DNA from: an uncultured Rhodoferax sp.
GTDB taxonomy: Bacteria; Pseudomonadota; Gammaproteobacteria; Burkholderiales; Burkholderiaceae_C
Direction: 5' to 3'
Length of the DNA: 64,000 bases
NCBI RefSeq assembly: GCF_946221635.1
Contig: NZ_CAMIHB010000014.1
Coordinates: 1-64,000, forward strand
The notes below the pieces were generated by a model. The model searched no databases. It saw nothing but the letters and a program-made list of their open reading frames with translations, and was not told the origin of the DNA. Positions 29,084-37,902 of the stretch are shown piece by piece. Position numbers and translations under genes: made by a program. Each line of letters opens with the position of its first letter. The first letter of the stretch is position 1.

Positions 29084-30127
29084 TCAAGCCGTCTGTTTTT
29101 GCTTGCTGGCCGACAACTGTCCAAGCACATCCTTCGGTTTCAGATGGGTGTAGCGCTTGAGGGTTACCCAGTTCAAGTGTCCTGAAATCATGGAAACGCG
29201 CGGAATGTCCAGGCCCTGCTCAAACAGGCGGCTTACCCCCTCGTGGCGCAGATCGTGCAGGTGCAGATCCTCAATGCCCAGCATCTTGCAGGCCCGGTGC
29301 ACAGCCGAGCTGATGCTCTTGCGGTCCCATGGGCAGATATAGCCAGTCTCTGCACGGGGTAGCTGGGCAATGATGGCCTGAGCGGCTGGCGGCACTGGCA
29401 CCACTTCATTGCGGATCTTCTTGGGGTCTTTGGTGTCGAACAGCTTGACTGTCTCGCCGTCATAGTGCTCCCAGCGCATTCTGCTGAACAGCTCACCGCT
29501 GCGCCGTGGCAACGTCACAGCCAGGCTGAGGGCGATGCGCAGAGGGATAGTGGTGCCCATCAGCTTCTCGTGGTGGGAGCTGATCCGGTCTATTTCCTCG
29601 TCCGTCACCCGACGATCACGCTCCACGCTCTTGCCGCAAAGGCCTAAACGGGTGAGATGTTTCACGGCGTCAGCAACCTCGACCACATCGACATCAATGC
29701 CAAGCTCAGTGCGGGCTGTCTGGTAGACGGTGCGCAAAATCATCAGGGCATGTAGGACGGTGGCTGGCGCCCGTGTCTCTGCGTATTCCTTGCCCCATGC
29801 CACCACGTCGCCAGCGTCTGCGCGCGCGATCAGGGTGCGGCCCAGTTTTGAGTCGATGAGCTGGTTCATAGAGTTGGCCAGGCCCCGAACATCCTTGCCA
29901 GCCGCGATCAGGGCTTTGCGATGGTGTTCCACCGCCTCCCCAATGGTCATCAGTGAGGGCGTACCGGCCAGCTTTCCTTCTTTGAACGACTCCTCAATAC
30001 CGACCCCCCATGAGTACGCCAGCTTGTAGGTTCCAAAGGTGGAGGATTCTTCGTGGACAATGACGCCGTCGCGCTTGATGCGTACCTGGGCCTGAAAGCG
30101 GCCATTTCGTTCGCGGATTGTGGGCAT
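29084..30127 (-). CDS. int: Tyrosine-family phage integrase
   Basis: 347 residues. The N-terminal AP2-like DNA-binding part (MPTIRERNGRFQAQVRIKRD) is followed by a core-binding domain and a catalytic domain with first Arg in TLPRRSGELF, the HxxR box in LHDLRHEG, and SGHLNWVTLKRYTH with the nucleophilic Tyr. It catalyses attP/attB recombination. It faces the late operon with a terminator between, and is preceded by a palindrome-rich control region. No excisionase gene is visible beside it. Confidence 0.95.
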   Translation of the reverse strand: MPTIRERNGRFQAQVRIKRDGVIVHEESSTFGTYKLAYSWGVGIEESFKEGKLAGTPSLMTIGEAVEHHRKALIAAGKDVRGLANSMNQLIDSKLGRTLIARADAGDVVAWGKEYAETRAPATVLHALMILRTVYQTARTELGIDVDVVEVADAVKHLTRLGLCGKSVERDRRVTDEEIDRISSHHEKLMGTTIPLRIALSLAVTLPRRSGELFSRMRWEHYDGETVKLFDTKDPKKIRNEVVPVPPAAQAIIAQLPRAETGYICPWDRKSISSAVHRACKMLGIEDLHLHDLRHEGVSRLFEQGLDIPRVSMISGHLNWVTLKRYTHLKPKDVLGQLSASKQKQTA

Positions 30128-30142
30128 GGGGGTTGACCTCAG

Positions 30143-30215
30143 TGTGACAAGGCCATTTTGTCACACCGTTTGTCACACCGAGCCTGTGTTCTATAGGCTA
30201 GTATGGTGTGACAAA
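30143..30215. promoter_or_regulatory. Integrase upstream region with four TGTGACAA sites and a nested palindrome
   Basis: TGTGACAA occurs at 30143-30150 and 30207-30214 and its complement at 30158-30165 and 30170-30177. The inner pair extends to an 11-bp inverted repeat (TTTGTCACACC / GGTGTGACAAA) around a smaller one, AGCCT-N9-AGGCT. It lies just upstream of the integrase ATG. These may be arm-type integrase sites of attR or operators controlling int; the host boundary is probably here. Confidence 0.6.
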
Positions 30216-30291
30216 GTGCTGAATGAATCCACAGTAAAAGATGAAACAGGCAGCATCCATGCGTCTTGGCGCGAAATGTGCTCAATCTGTT

Positions 30292-31074
30292 ATGAGTGGC
30301 TCAGAAATTATAGGTTTGCATGACTGGTTCCAGACCCCCGCCGGGCAGTACCTGCTGGCGTGGGAGGATGCCCAGTTGCGCTCGACGGTGGCCGATATTT
30401 TTGGTTACCACGCCCTGCAGCTGGGGGTGCCTGAGCTGAAGGGACTGGAGGCCAACCGCATGCCCCACCAGTGGCTGGGCATGCCACAGGCCGCGCAAAA
30501 GCTGCCCGGCCAGCGCGTCGCGCTGGTCACGGACTTTGCGGCTCTGCCGTTCCCGGCCTGCAGCCTGGATCTGGTGCTCCTGCCCCATACCCTGGAGTTG
30601 AGTGTTGACCCGCATGCCACCTTGCGTGAGGTGGAGCGCGTGCTGGTGCCCGAAGGGCGGGTGGTGATCTGTGGCCTGAATCCCGCCAGTCTCTGGGGGT
30701 TGTGCCAGCGGCGTGCGCGCCTGTTGCGGGGCCTGGGGCTGGGTGAGTTGTTCCTCCCGGATTGCGGGGAGTTCATTGGGTACTGGCGTTTGCGCGACTG
30801 GTTGCGCCTGCTGGGGTTTGAAGTGGAGGAGGGGCGGTTCGGGTGCTATCGGCCCGCGGTGCGCAGCGAAGCATGGTTGCAGCGCTGGGCCTGGATGGAC
30901 CGTGCGGGGGCCCGGTGGTGGCCGATTGTGGGTGCCGCCTATTTTCTGGTGGCGGTCAAACGGGTGCGTGGCATGCGCCTGCTGGGGCCGGCCTGGAAGA
31001 CCGCGGCGGCCCGCACAGCGGTGTCGGTGCCGGTCGCACAACGCCAGCAGCCCTCCAAGTGGATACAGGATTGA
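30292..31074 (+). CDS. SAM-dependent methyltransferase, class I
   Basis: About 260 residues from ATG 30292 (MSGSEIIGLHDWFQTPAGQY, the usual start in relatives as I recall; ATG 30241 would add 17 residues). LVTDFAALPFPACSLDLVLL, HTLELSVDPHATLREVERVL and PEGRVVICGLNPASLWG fit a Methyltransf_11 fold, though the glycine-rich SAM loop is weak. Substrate unknown. It is normally followed by rnhA in Burkholderiales, as here. The prophage lies just upstream and may have displaced the native promoter. Confidence 0.8.
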   Translation: MSGSEIIGLHDWFQTPAGQYLLAWEDAQLRSTVADIFGYHALQLGVPELKGLEANRMPHQWLGMPQAAQKLPGQRVALVTDFAALPFPACSLDLVLLPHTLELSVDPHATLREVERVLVPEGRVVICGLNPASLWGLCQRRARLLRGLGLGELFLPDCGEFIGYWRLRDWLRLLGFEVEEGRFGCYRPAVRSEAWLQRWAWMDRAGARWWPIVGAAYFLVAVKRVRGMRLLGPAWKTAAARTAVSVPVAQRQQPSKWIQD

Positions 31075-31087
31075 AAGCAAGAGAACG

Positions 31088-31552
31088 ATGACACAAACCA
31101 TGAATTCAGTGGTGATTTACACGGACGGCGCCTGCAAAGGCAATCCGGGGCCGGGCGGTTGGGGGGTGTTGCTGCGCGCGCCCGATGGCAGCGAGAAGGA
31201 ACTCTTCGGTGGCGAGCTGGGGACCACCAATAACCGCATGGAAATGATGGCCGTGATCCAGGCACTGGCGGCCTTGAAGCGTCCTTGCAGCGTGGTGCTG
31301 CACCTGGACAGCCAGTACGTGCTCAAGGGCATCACCGAATGGCTGAGTGGCTGGAAAGCCAAAGGCTGGAAGACCGCCAGCAAGCAGCCCGTCAAGAACG
31401 TGGATTTGTGGCAGCAACTCGACGGCCTGGTCAGTACGTCCGGGCACACCATCGACTGGCGCTGGGTCAAGGGACATGCCGGTGATCCGGGCAACGAACG
31501 GGCTGATGCCTTGGCCAATTGCGGGGTGGAGCAGGCGCTCGGTCGCCGTTAG
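31088..31552 (+). CDS. rnhA: Ribonuclease HI
   Basis: 154 residues. All catalytic carboxylates are present: Asp in VIYTDGACKGNPGPGGWG, Glu in TTNNRMEM, Asp in LHLDSQYV, Asp in GNERADALA, plus the WKTASKQPVKNVDLW handle region and the catalytic-loop His in VKGHAGDPGN. It degrades the RNA strand of RNA/DNA hybrids. ATG 31088 is preceded by AAGCAAGAGAACG, 13 bp after the methyltransferase stop. Confidence 0.96.
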   Translation: MTQTMNSVVIYTDGACKGNPGPGGWGVLLRAPDGSEKELFGGELGTTNNRMEMMAVIQALAALKRPCSVVLHLDSQYVLKGITEWLSGWKAKGWKTASKQPVKNVDLWQQLDGLVSTSGHTIDWRWVKGHAGDPGNERADALANCGVEQALGRR

Positions 31553-31648
31553 CCAGCGTGCTGCTGGAGGCAGCGCAAACCTTGCAACCAATGTCACGGG
31601 GCGGCGCTACCATTGGCGTTTTTTTCCATTTCACCCTCCTGATTTCCC

Positions 31649-32995
31649 ATGGCATCTAAAGCTGTATATCCCGCACTGGCTTTGCTGGGCATCGCGACCT
31701 TGTCCGGTGCGGCATGGTGGTACCAAACCCGCCCGCAGGGACCGAAGGAAGTGGTGGTCAATGGTGGCAGTGCTGTGGCAGGGGCCAAGCCAGCCGGTGC
31801 TGCGGCTCCCCGGACAGCGGGGGTGGAGGTTGCCAAGGTGCTGCAAACCAGCTTGCAGGACGATGCGCAATCCGTCGGGACCCTGCGGTCCCGCCAGAGC
31901 GTGATGTTGCGCCCCGAAGTGGCCGGCCGGGTCAAGAGTCTGGGCTTTCTGGATGGCGCGGCGGTTCGCAAGGGGCAGGTGCTGGTGCAACTCGATGACA
32001 CGCTGCAACGTGCCGAGCTGAGCCAGGCCCAGGCCCAGGTGTCGATTGCTGAAGCCAACTTCAAGCGCAACCAGGAGTTGGTGGCGCAGAACTTCGTCGC
32101 CCAGCGGGTGCTGGATGAAAGTGCGGCCAATCTGCAGGTGGCGCAGGCCCAACTGGCCTTGGCGCAGGCGCGACTGGGCCGCATGGCCATCGTGGCACCC
32201 TTTGATGGCACGGTGGGCCTGCGCAATGTGAACCTGGGTGACTACGTCAAGGATGGAGCCGACCTGGTCAACCTGGAGGACACCGGCAGCATGCTGGTGG
32301 ACTTCCGTTTGCCGGAGCGTTACCAGCGCAAGATCAAGCAGGGGCAGACCGTGGAGATGGCACTGGATGCCTTTGCGGGGCGCGTGTTCAAGGCGCGTAT
32401 CGAAGCCGTGGACCCTTTGCTGGATGTGAATGGCCGCTCGATCGGGGTGCGGGCGGTGCTGCCCAATACGGGAGGAGAGGCTGCAGCTCCGGCGCCTGGC
32501 GGACCGGCCAATGCCGGCAAGCCAGTTGTCGAAGACAAAGCAAGGGCTGGCAAGACTGCAGAAAAGCCCAAACGGGCGGAGAAGGGCGGAGGCGGTGGTC
32601 CTCTACGGCCCGGTATGTTTGCGCGTGTGACTGCGGTGTTTGGTGTGAACGATGCAGCCCTCATCGTTCCGGAAGAGGCGATCGTGCCGCAGGGCGGCAA
32701 GCAGTTCGTGATCCGTGTGGTGGAGCCATCGGAAGTGGCTGCGGCGACAGGGCTGCCGCCGGATACCCAGTGGGTGTCCTTGCGCCAGGAAGTCAAGTTG
32801 GGCGTGCGGCGCCAGGGCAAGGTGGAGATCCAAGAGGGGCTGAGCGAAGGTCAGACGGTGGTGGTTGCCGGCCAGCAGCGCCTGCAGAAAGATGGCACGC
32901 CTCTGCGCATTGTGGAGTTGGGCAAGCCGGCTGCAGCCCCCGCCGGGGCGGCCTCGGCGCCTGCCGCGTCTGCTTCGACAACGGCTTCCCGCTGA
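31649..32995 (+). CDS. RND efflux periplasmic adaptor (membrane fusion protein)
   Basis: 448 residues. N-terminal anchor or signal (AVYPALALLGIATLSGAAWW), then lipoyl halves (RSRQSVMLRPEVAGRVKSLG; VAPFDGTVGLRNVNLGDYVK) flanking a coiled-coil hairpin (AELSQAQAQVSIAEANFKRN). The beta-barrel region holds an unusual Ala/Pro/Lys/Gly-rich insert at about residues 275-320. The C-terminal tail is Ala-rich. It links the permease downstream (18 bp) to an outer-membrane channel that is not encoded here. Substrate unknown. Confidence 0.9.
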   Translation: MASKAVYPALALLGIATLSGAAWWYQTRPQGPKEVVVNGGSAVAGAKPAGAAAPRTAGVEVAKVLQTSLQDDAQSVGTLRSRQSVMLRPEVAGRVKSLGFLDGAAVRKGQVLVQLDDTLQRAELSQAQAQVSIAEANFKRNQELVAQNFVAQRVLDESAANLQVAQAQLALAQARLGRMAIVAPFDGTVGLRNVNLGDYVKDGADLVNLEDTGSMLVDFRLPERYQRKIKQGQTVEMALDAFAGRVFKARIEAVDPLLDVNGRSIGVRAVLPNTGGEAAAPAPGGPANAGKPVVEDKARAGKTAEKPKRAEKGGGGGPLRPGMFARVTAVFGVNDAALIVPEEAIVPQGGKQFVIRVVEPSEVAAATGLPPDTQWVSLRQEVKLGVRRQGKVEIQEGLSEGQTVVVAGQQRLQKDGTPLRIVELGKPAAAPAGAASAPAASASTTASR

Positions 32996-33013
32996 TTCTG
33001 CAAAGGTTGGCCC

Positions 33014-36000
33014 ATGCAATTGGCGGAAACATCCATTCGTCGGCCGGTGTTCGCCACCGTGCTGTCCTTGCTGATCATGCTGATCGGCGCAGTCTCCTTC
33101 AACCGTCTGTCGGTGCGCGAATATCCCAAGATCGACGAGCCCGTGGTTACCGTGACCACCGTGTTCTCCGGCGCGTCCAGCGAGGTGGTGGAAGCGCAGG
33201 TGACCAAGGTGCTGGAAGACTCCCTGGCAGGTATCGAGGGGGTGGACGTCATCACGTCCAGCAGCCGGCCGGAGCGCAGCCAGATTTCCATCCGCTTCGC
33301 GCTGACACGCGATGCAGATTCTGCCGCCGCCGACGTGCGGGACAAGACCTCCCGGGTGCGCCAGCGTTTGCCGCAGGGCATTGATGAGCCGGTGATTGCC
33401 AAGGTGGAAGCCGACGCGTTTCCGGTGATCTTCCTGTCGCTGAGTTCGGACACGCATACCGCCCTGCAGTTGTCCGAGATGGCCAACACCCTGGTGAAGC
33501 CGATTCTGCAGACCGCGCCCGGTGCGGCGGATGTGACGGTGCAGGGAGAGCGCAAGTTTTCCATGCAGGTCGCACTGGACCCCGCGAAGCTGGCCGCCTA
33601 CCGCTTCACGATCCAGGATGTGGAGGACGCGCTGCGCCGGTCCAATCTGGAAGTACCGGCAGGACGCATCGAAAGCAGTCTGCGTGAATTCAATGTGACG
33701 GCAGCCACCGATCTGCGCCGCCCCCAGGAGTTTGCGCAGGTGGTGGTGAAAACCGTGAATGGCTTCCCGGTGCGCATTGGGGATGTCGCCCAGGTCCGGC
33801 AGGGCCCGGCCAGTGAGCGCACCAGTGTGCGGCTCAATGGCCGCGACGCGATCGGTGTGGGGGTGATCCGCCAGGCCACGGCCAACCCGCTGGAACTCTC
33901 GGCCGGCGTGCGCGAGCTCATGGTCAAGATCCAGAAGGACTTGCCGCCGGGCGTGACGGTGGAGGTGGCCAACGACAACTCGGTGTTCATCGACCGCTCC
34001 ATCAAGGCCGTCTACCACACGATCGTGGAGGCTTCCGTTCTGGTTGCGCTGGTAATTTTCCTGTTCCTGCGTACGCTGCGGGCCGCCGTCATCCCCCTGG
34101 TCACCATTCCCGTGGCGTTGATCGGGGCTTTTGCGCTCATGGCGTTGGCGGGCTTCAGTATCAATACCCTGACCCTGCTGGCCCTGGTGCTGGCCATCGG
34201 CTTGGTGGTGGACGACGCCATCGTGATGCTGGAGAACATCTACCGCCATATTGAGGATGGCGTGCCGCCGTTCCAGGCCGCTATCCAGGGCGCCCGCGAA
34301 GTGGGGTTTGCCATTGTGGCCATGACGCTGACCTTGGTGGCGGTGTATGTGCCGCTGGCGTTTGCACCGGGCCGCACCGGCCGCTTGTTTACCGAGTTTG
34401 CCCTGGCTTTGGCGGGGGCCGTGCTGGTGTCCGGAGTGGTGGCCCTGACCCTTTCGCCCATGATGTCCTCCGTGCTGCTGCGACACAACCCCAAGCCCAG
34501 TTGGTTTGACAGCCATATGGAGCGCGTTCTGGAAGCCTTTACGCGGGGTTATGGCCGTGTGCTGGGCTGGACGCTGAAGGCGCGCTGGCTGGTGGTGCTC
34601 ATCATGTTGGGCAGTGGTGTCGTTTCGTGGCTGGTCATGGGCGACATCAAGCGGGAGCTCTCGCCCATGGAAGACCGTGGCGTGGTACTGGCGCAGGTCA
34701 ATGCACCCGATGGTTCGACGCTGGACTACACCAACCGCTATGCCAGGGCGATCGAAAAGGTGGGCGAAAACTACCCGGAGTTTGACCGGGTGTTTGCCAC
34801 CATAGGCAACCCGACCGTGGCGCAGGGCAATATCTTCTTCCGGGCCGTACCTTGGGAGGAGCGCAAGCGGACAACCCAAGAGATGGCCCGTGAAATGACG
34901 CCTCGCGTGTCCGGCATGTCCGGTGTGACGGCCTTTCCCATCACCCCACCTTCCTTGGGGCAGGGGTTCACCCAGCGGCCGGTGAACTTTGTGATCATTA
35001 CCTCTGAGAGTTACCAGAGCCTGTCCCAGACGGTCCGCGCTTTTCAAGATGAACTGGCCAAGAACCCCGGCTTTCTGCAGGTGGATACCGACCTGCGTTT
35101 GAACAAACCCGAATTCCGCATGGAAGTGGACCGCGAGCGCGCGGCGGATCTGGGGGTGGGTGTGGACACGATTGCCCGGTCGGTGGAAACCATTCTGGGG
35201 GGGCGCAATGTGACGCGCTACAAGCGTGAGGGCGAGCAGTACGACGTGGTGGTGCAGACCCTGGCCAGCGGGCGCGATGCGCCGGAGGATATTGAGAAGA
35301 TTTTTGTGCGTGGCAGGAGCGAGGCGATGGTGCCCTTGTCCGCCTTGGTCAAGATCCGTGAGGTGGTGGTGCCGCGTGAACTCAACCACTTTGGCCAGCG
35401 GCGCTCGGCCACCATCACGGCCAACGTTGCACCCGATTATTCGCTGGGCGAGGCGCTCAACTATCTGGACGAAACCGCCAGGAAGGTACTCAAACCCGGC
35501 TATGCGACCGATGTGAACGGATCCAGCCGCGAGTTCCGCAAGTCCTCCGATTCGCTGACCCTGGTGTTCCTGCTCGCCTTGGTGTTCATCTTCCTGGTGT
35601 TGGCCGCGCAATTCGAGAGCTTTATCGACCCCCTGGTCATCATGCTCAGCGTGCCACTGTCCATGGCGGGGGCTCTGCTGGCGTTGAAATGGTCGGGAGG
35701 AACCCTCAATGTGTTCAGCCAGATCGGTTTGATCACGCTGGTGGGGTTGATCACGAAGCACGGCATTCTGATCGTGGAGTTCGCCAATCAGTTGCGCGAG
35801 CAGGGCATGTCCACGCTGGATGCCATCCAGCAGTCCGCGTCGCAGCGCATCCGTCCCATCCTGATGACCACGGGCGCCATGGTGCTGGGCGCCATCCCCC
35901 TGGCGCTGGCCTCGGGCGCGGGGGCAGAGAGCCGCCAGCAGATTGGCTGGGTGATCGTGGGCGGCATGTCAGCAGGTACCTTGCTGACCGTGTTTGTGGT

Positions 36001-36064
36001 GCCCACCATGTACACCTTGCTGGCCCGCAAGCACGCGCCCGGAGCGAAGAAGGACGCGGTCTGA
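33014..36064 (+). CDS. RND efflux permease, HAE1 family
   Basis: 1016 residues with the usual twelve helices and two large periplasmic loops. Starts MQLAETSIRRPVFATVLSLL and has the proton-relay acidic pair in LAIGLVVDDAIVMLENIYRH, the GAFALMALAGFSINTLTLLA region and the second-half FSQIGLITLVGLITKHGILI. It exports drugs or solvents by proton antiport. It forms an operon with the adaptor; no local repressor of the TetR/MarR type is present. Confidence 0.95.
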   Translation: MQLAETSIRRPVFATVLSLLIMLIGAVSFNRLSVREYPKIDEPVVTVTTVFSGASSEVVEAQVTKVLEDSLAGIEGVDVITSSSRPERSQISIRFALTRDADSAAADVRDKTSRVRQRLPQGIDEPVIAKVEADAFPVIFLSLSSDTHTALQLSEMANTLVKPILQTAPGAADVTVQGERKFSMQVALDPAKLAAYRFTIQDVEDALRRSNLEVPAGRIESSLREFNVTAATDLRRPQEFAQVVVKTVNGFPVRIGDVAQVRQGPASERTSVRLNGRDAIGVGVIRQATANPLELSAGVRELMVKIQKDLPPGVTVEVANDNSVFIDRSIKAVYHTIVEASVLVALVIFLFLRTLRAAVIPLVTIPVALIGAFALMALAGFSINTLTLLALVLAIGLVVDDAIVMLENIYRHIEDGVPPFQAAIQGAREVGFAIVAMTLTLVAVYVPLAFAPGRTGRLFTEFALALAGAVLVSGVVALTLSPMMSSVLLRHNPKPSWFDSHMERVLEAFTRGYGRVLGWTLKARWLVVLIMLGSGVVSWLVMGDIKRELSPMEDRGVVLAQVNAPDGSTLDYTNRYARAIEKVGENYPEFDRVFATIGNPTVAQGNIFFRAVPWEERKRTTQEMAREMTPRVSGMSGVTAFPITPPSLGQGFTQRPVNFVIITSESYQSLSQTVRAFQDELAKNPGFLQVDTDLRLNKPEFRMEVDRERAADLGVGVDTIARSVETILGGRNVTRYKREGEQYDVVVQTLASGRDAPEDIEKIFVRGRSEAMVPLSALVKIREVVVPRELNHFGQRRSATITANVAPDYSLGEALNYLDETARKVLKPGYATDVNGSSREFRKSSDSLTLVFLLALVFIFLVLAAQFESFIDPLVIMLSVPLSMAGALLALKWSGGTLNVFSQIGLITLVGLITKHGILIVEFANQLREQGMSTLDAIQQSASQRIRPILMTTGAMVLGAIPLALASGAGAESRQQIGWVIVGGMSAGTLLTVFVVPTMYTLLARKHAPGAKKDAV

Positions 36065-36679
36065 TCAGTTTCCCTGGCCGCTTTGCAGGTCGGCCAGGCT
36101 GTTGAAGTTGGCGAAGGCTTCGGGTTGATCGCCCGGGCCATCGAAATCCACCCAATGCACGCCACAGCGCTCCAGCCAGACCTGTACCTTGCGCTGCCCT
36201 TCGTCCAGATAGTGCGACAGGGAGGTCCGGAGTTCGCAATCCAGCAGGCAGGGCAGGGGGTGAACCCGGGTGGACAGCCTTACGGCAATGGCGCGGGCAC
36301 CGGTCTGCAGCCTGGCGTTGAGCAGACGGCGCGCCAGGTCGAGTGGCAAATGGGGCGTGTCACAGGCGGTAAACAATACGGCCTGGGCCTGGGGGAAATG
36401 TGTGCCCACAGCCCGCATTGAAGCGAGCATGCCTTGAAGGGGGCCGCCAAAGCCGTCCTGCCCGTCGTTCCAGACGGGGGCGCCCAAGGCGGCATATTGC
36501 GTCATATGCCGATTGGCGTTGATGCCCACGGGCAGCTGCGGTACACCCTGCTGGCGGTGCAGGCGTTCCAGCACCTGTTGCACAAGTGGACGTCCACGAT
36601 AGTCCTGCAGCCCCTTGTCGACGCCGCCCATGCGTTGGCCGGCTCCCCCGGCCAGCACCACGCAGGCCAGTTCAGCCAC
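36065..36679 (-). CDS. mobA: Molybdenum cofactor guanylyltransferase
   Basis: 204 residues with the nucleotide-binding start CVVLAGGAGQRMGGVDKGLQ, the G-GP-L-G segment (DGFGGPLQGMLASM) and LFTACDTPHLP with the metal-binding Asp. It adds GMP to molybdopterin. It overlaps the 3' end of moaA by 8 bp, forming a leftward molybdenum-cofactor pair that converges on the efflux operon. Confidence 0.93.
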   Translation of the reverse strand: MAELACVVLAGGAGQRMGGVDKGLQDYRGRPLVQQVLERLHRQQGVPQLPVGINANRHMTQYAALGAPVWNDGQDGFGGPLQGMLASMRAVGTHFPQAQAVLFTACDTPHLPLDLARRLLNARLQTGARAIAVRLSTRVHPLPCLLDCELRTSLSHYLDEGQRKVQVWLERCGVHWVDFDGPGDQPEAFANFNSLADLQSGQGN

Positions 36680-37826
36680 CGATGTAGCTCATCTCCACCT
36701 TGCGTGGGGATGCCATGGTATCCGCAGGCTGTGTTCCGCGCAGAACCGAGTACTGGTCATCGCGTTGCTGCCAGATGTGGCGGATGGTGTGGCCCAGTTC
36801 CGCATCGTTGCTGCCACCGCGCAGCAAGCCCTTGAGGTCATAGCCGCGGTGCGCAAAGAGGCACAGGTACAACTGTCCTTCAGTCGAGAGTCGGGCCCGG
36901 TTGCAGTCGCCGCAGAAGGCTTGAGTAACGCTGCTGATGGCACCCACTTCACCCGCGTTCACGTCATGCTGTCCGTCCGCGGTGGCATAGCCCCACCGTT
37001 GAGCCGTCTGTCCCGGGGCAGTTTCGTCCAGCGGGACGAGGGGGAACTCGCTCTGCAGCAGGCGGATCACCTCGGCAGAGGGCAGGACCTCGTCCATGCG
37101 CCAGCCATTGCTGGCCCCTACATCCATGTATTCGATGAAGCGCAGAACGATGCCAGTTCCGCGAAAGTGCCGGGCCATGGGCAGGATCTCGTGCTCGTTG
37201 GTACCGCGCTTGACCACCATGTTCACCTTGATAGGGCCCAATCCTTCCGCCTGGGCGGCTGCGATGCCGTCCAGAACCTTGGCTACGGGAAACGCCACGT
37301 CATTCATGCGCTGGAACACGGCATCGTCCAGGCCGTCCAGGCTCACCGTGACGCGCTGCAGCCCCGCTTGGCGCAAAGCGCGCGCCTTTTTGGCCAGCAA
37401 GGAGCCATTCGTCGTCAGCGTCAGATCCAGGGCCTGCCCATCCGGAGTGCGCAAGGCGGCAAGTTGTTCCACCAGAATTTCAATGTTCTTGCGCAGTAGC
37501 GGCTCACCGCCCGTCAGGCGAATCTTGCGCACCCCTTGCGCCACAAACAGTCTGGCCAGTCGGGTGATTTCCTCAAAACTCAGCAAGGAGGACTGGGGCA
37601 GGTACCGGTAGTCCTGATCAAAAACCTCTTTGGGCATGCAGTAGCTGCAGCGGAAGTTGCAACGGTCGGTGACGCTGATGCGCAGGTCGTGCAGCATGCG
37701 ACCGCGCTGGTCTGTCAGAGGGCCGTCGGGCGCTGAAAGCGGCGCAGGCACCGGCACCTTGGGGGAACGCAGATCCAGCAAGGGTAGGATGCGGGTGTCA
37801 GGGAAAGCCATGTGCATATTGTCCAC
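36672..37826 (-). CDS. moaA: GTP 3',8-cyclase, radical SAM
   Basis: 384 residues (start 37826; later ATGs at 37817 and 37811). A radical-SAM cluster C-x3-C-x2-C is in DRCNFRCSYCMPKEVF; the SAM loop KIRLTGGEPLLRKNI follows; the second cluster is in FCGDCNRARLSTEGQLYLC. The C-terminus ends in the Gly-Gly needed by MoaA. It makes cyclic pyranopterin precursor from GTP with MoaC. Confidence 0.95.
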   Translation of the reverse strand: MDNMHMAFPDTRILPLLDLRSPKVPVPAPLSAPDGPLTDQRGRMLHDLRISVTDRCNFRCSYCMPKEVFDQDYRYLPQSSLLSFEEITRLARLFVAQGVRKIRLTGGEPLLRKNIEILVEQLAALRTPDGQALDLTLTTNGSLLAKKARALRQAGLQRVTVSLDGLDDAVFQRMNDVAFPVAKVLDGIAAAQAEGLGPIKVNMVVKRGTNEHEILPMARHFRGTGIVLRFIEYMDVGASNGWRMDEVLPSAEVIRLLQSEFPLVPLDETAPGQTAQRWGYATADGQHDVNAGEVGAISSVTQAFCGDCNRARLSTEGQLYLCLFAHRGYDLKGLLRGGSNDAELGHTIRHIWQQRDDQYSVLRGTQPADTMASPRKVEMSYIGG

Positions 37827-37902
37827 GCTTCGCCGCCGGGGCGCGATTCACAAGGCAAAATCGGACCCACATAAATACAAAGTCCGTCGTTGGAGACAAA
37901 GC

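Larger units (their letters stand above)
1..30240. mobile_element. Prophage, right end and most of its length (left end outside window)
   Basis: A tyrosine integrase at the right edge, a divergent repressor/Cro switch, an early recombination operon, terminase-portal-scaffold-capsid genes, tail and ejection proteins, and an endolysin/spanin cassette occur in the order of a temperate phage. Most genes overlap by ATGA or GTGA. No sheath, tape measure or long-tail assembly genes are seen, and the adaptor plus ejection proteins suggest a short-tailed particle; this is inference. The right boundary lies between the integrase start (30127) and the host methyltransferase (about 30292). attR cannot be placed because attL is outside the window. 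Nearly every structural gene is intact, so the prophage may be functional. Confidence 0.93.

Noticed and set aside
30128..30291. tRNA gene as integration site
   Set aside because: No cloverleaf or CCA-proximal tRNA sequence near the integrase; the target seems to be intergenic or a protein-gene end outside the window.
32603..35761. 1052-codon minus-strand frame opposite the RND permease
   Set aside because: His/Gln/Arg-rich mirror of a GC-rich coding gene with strong third-position bias; the permease on the plus strand is unmistakable.
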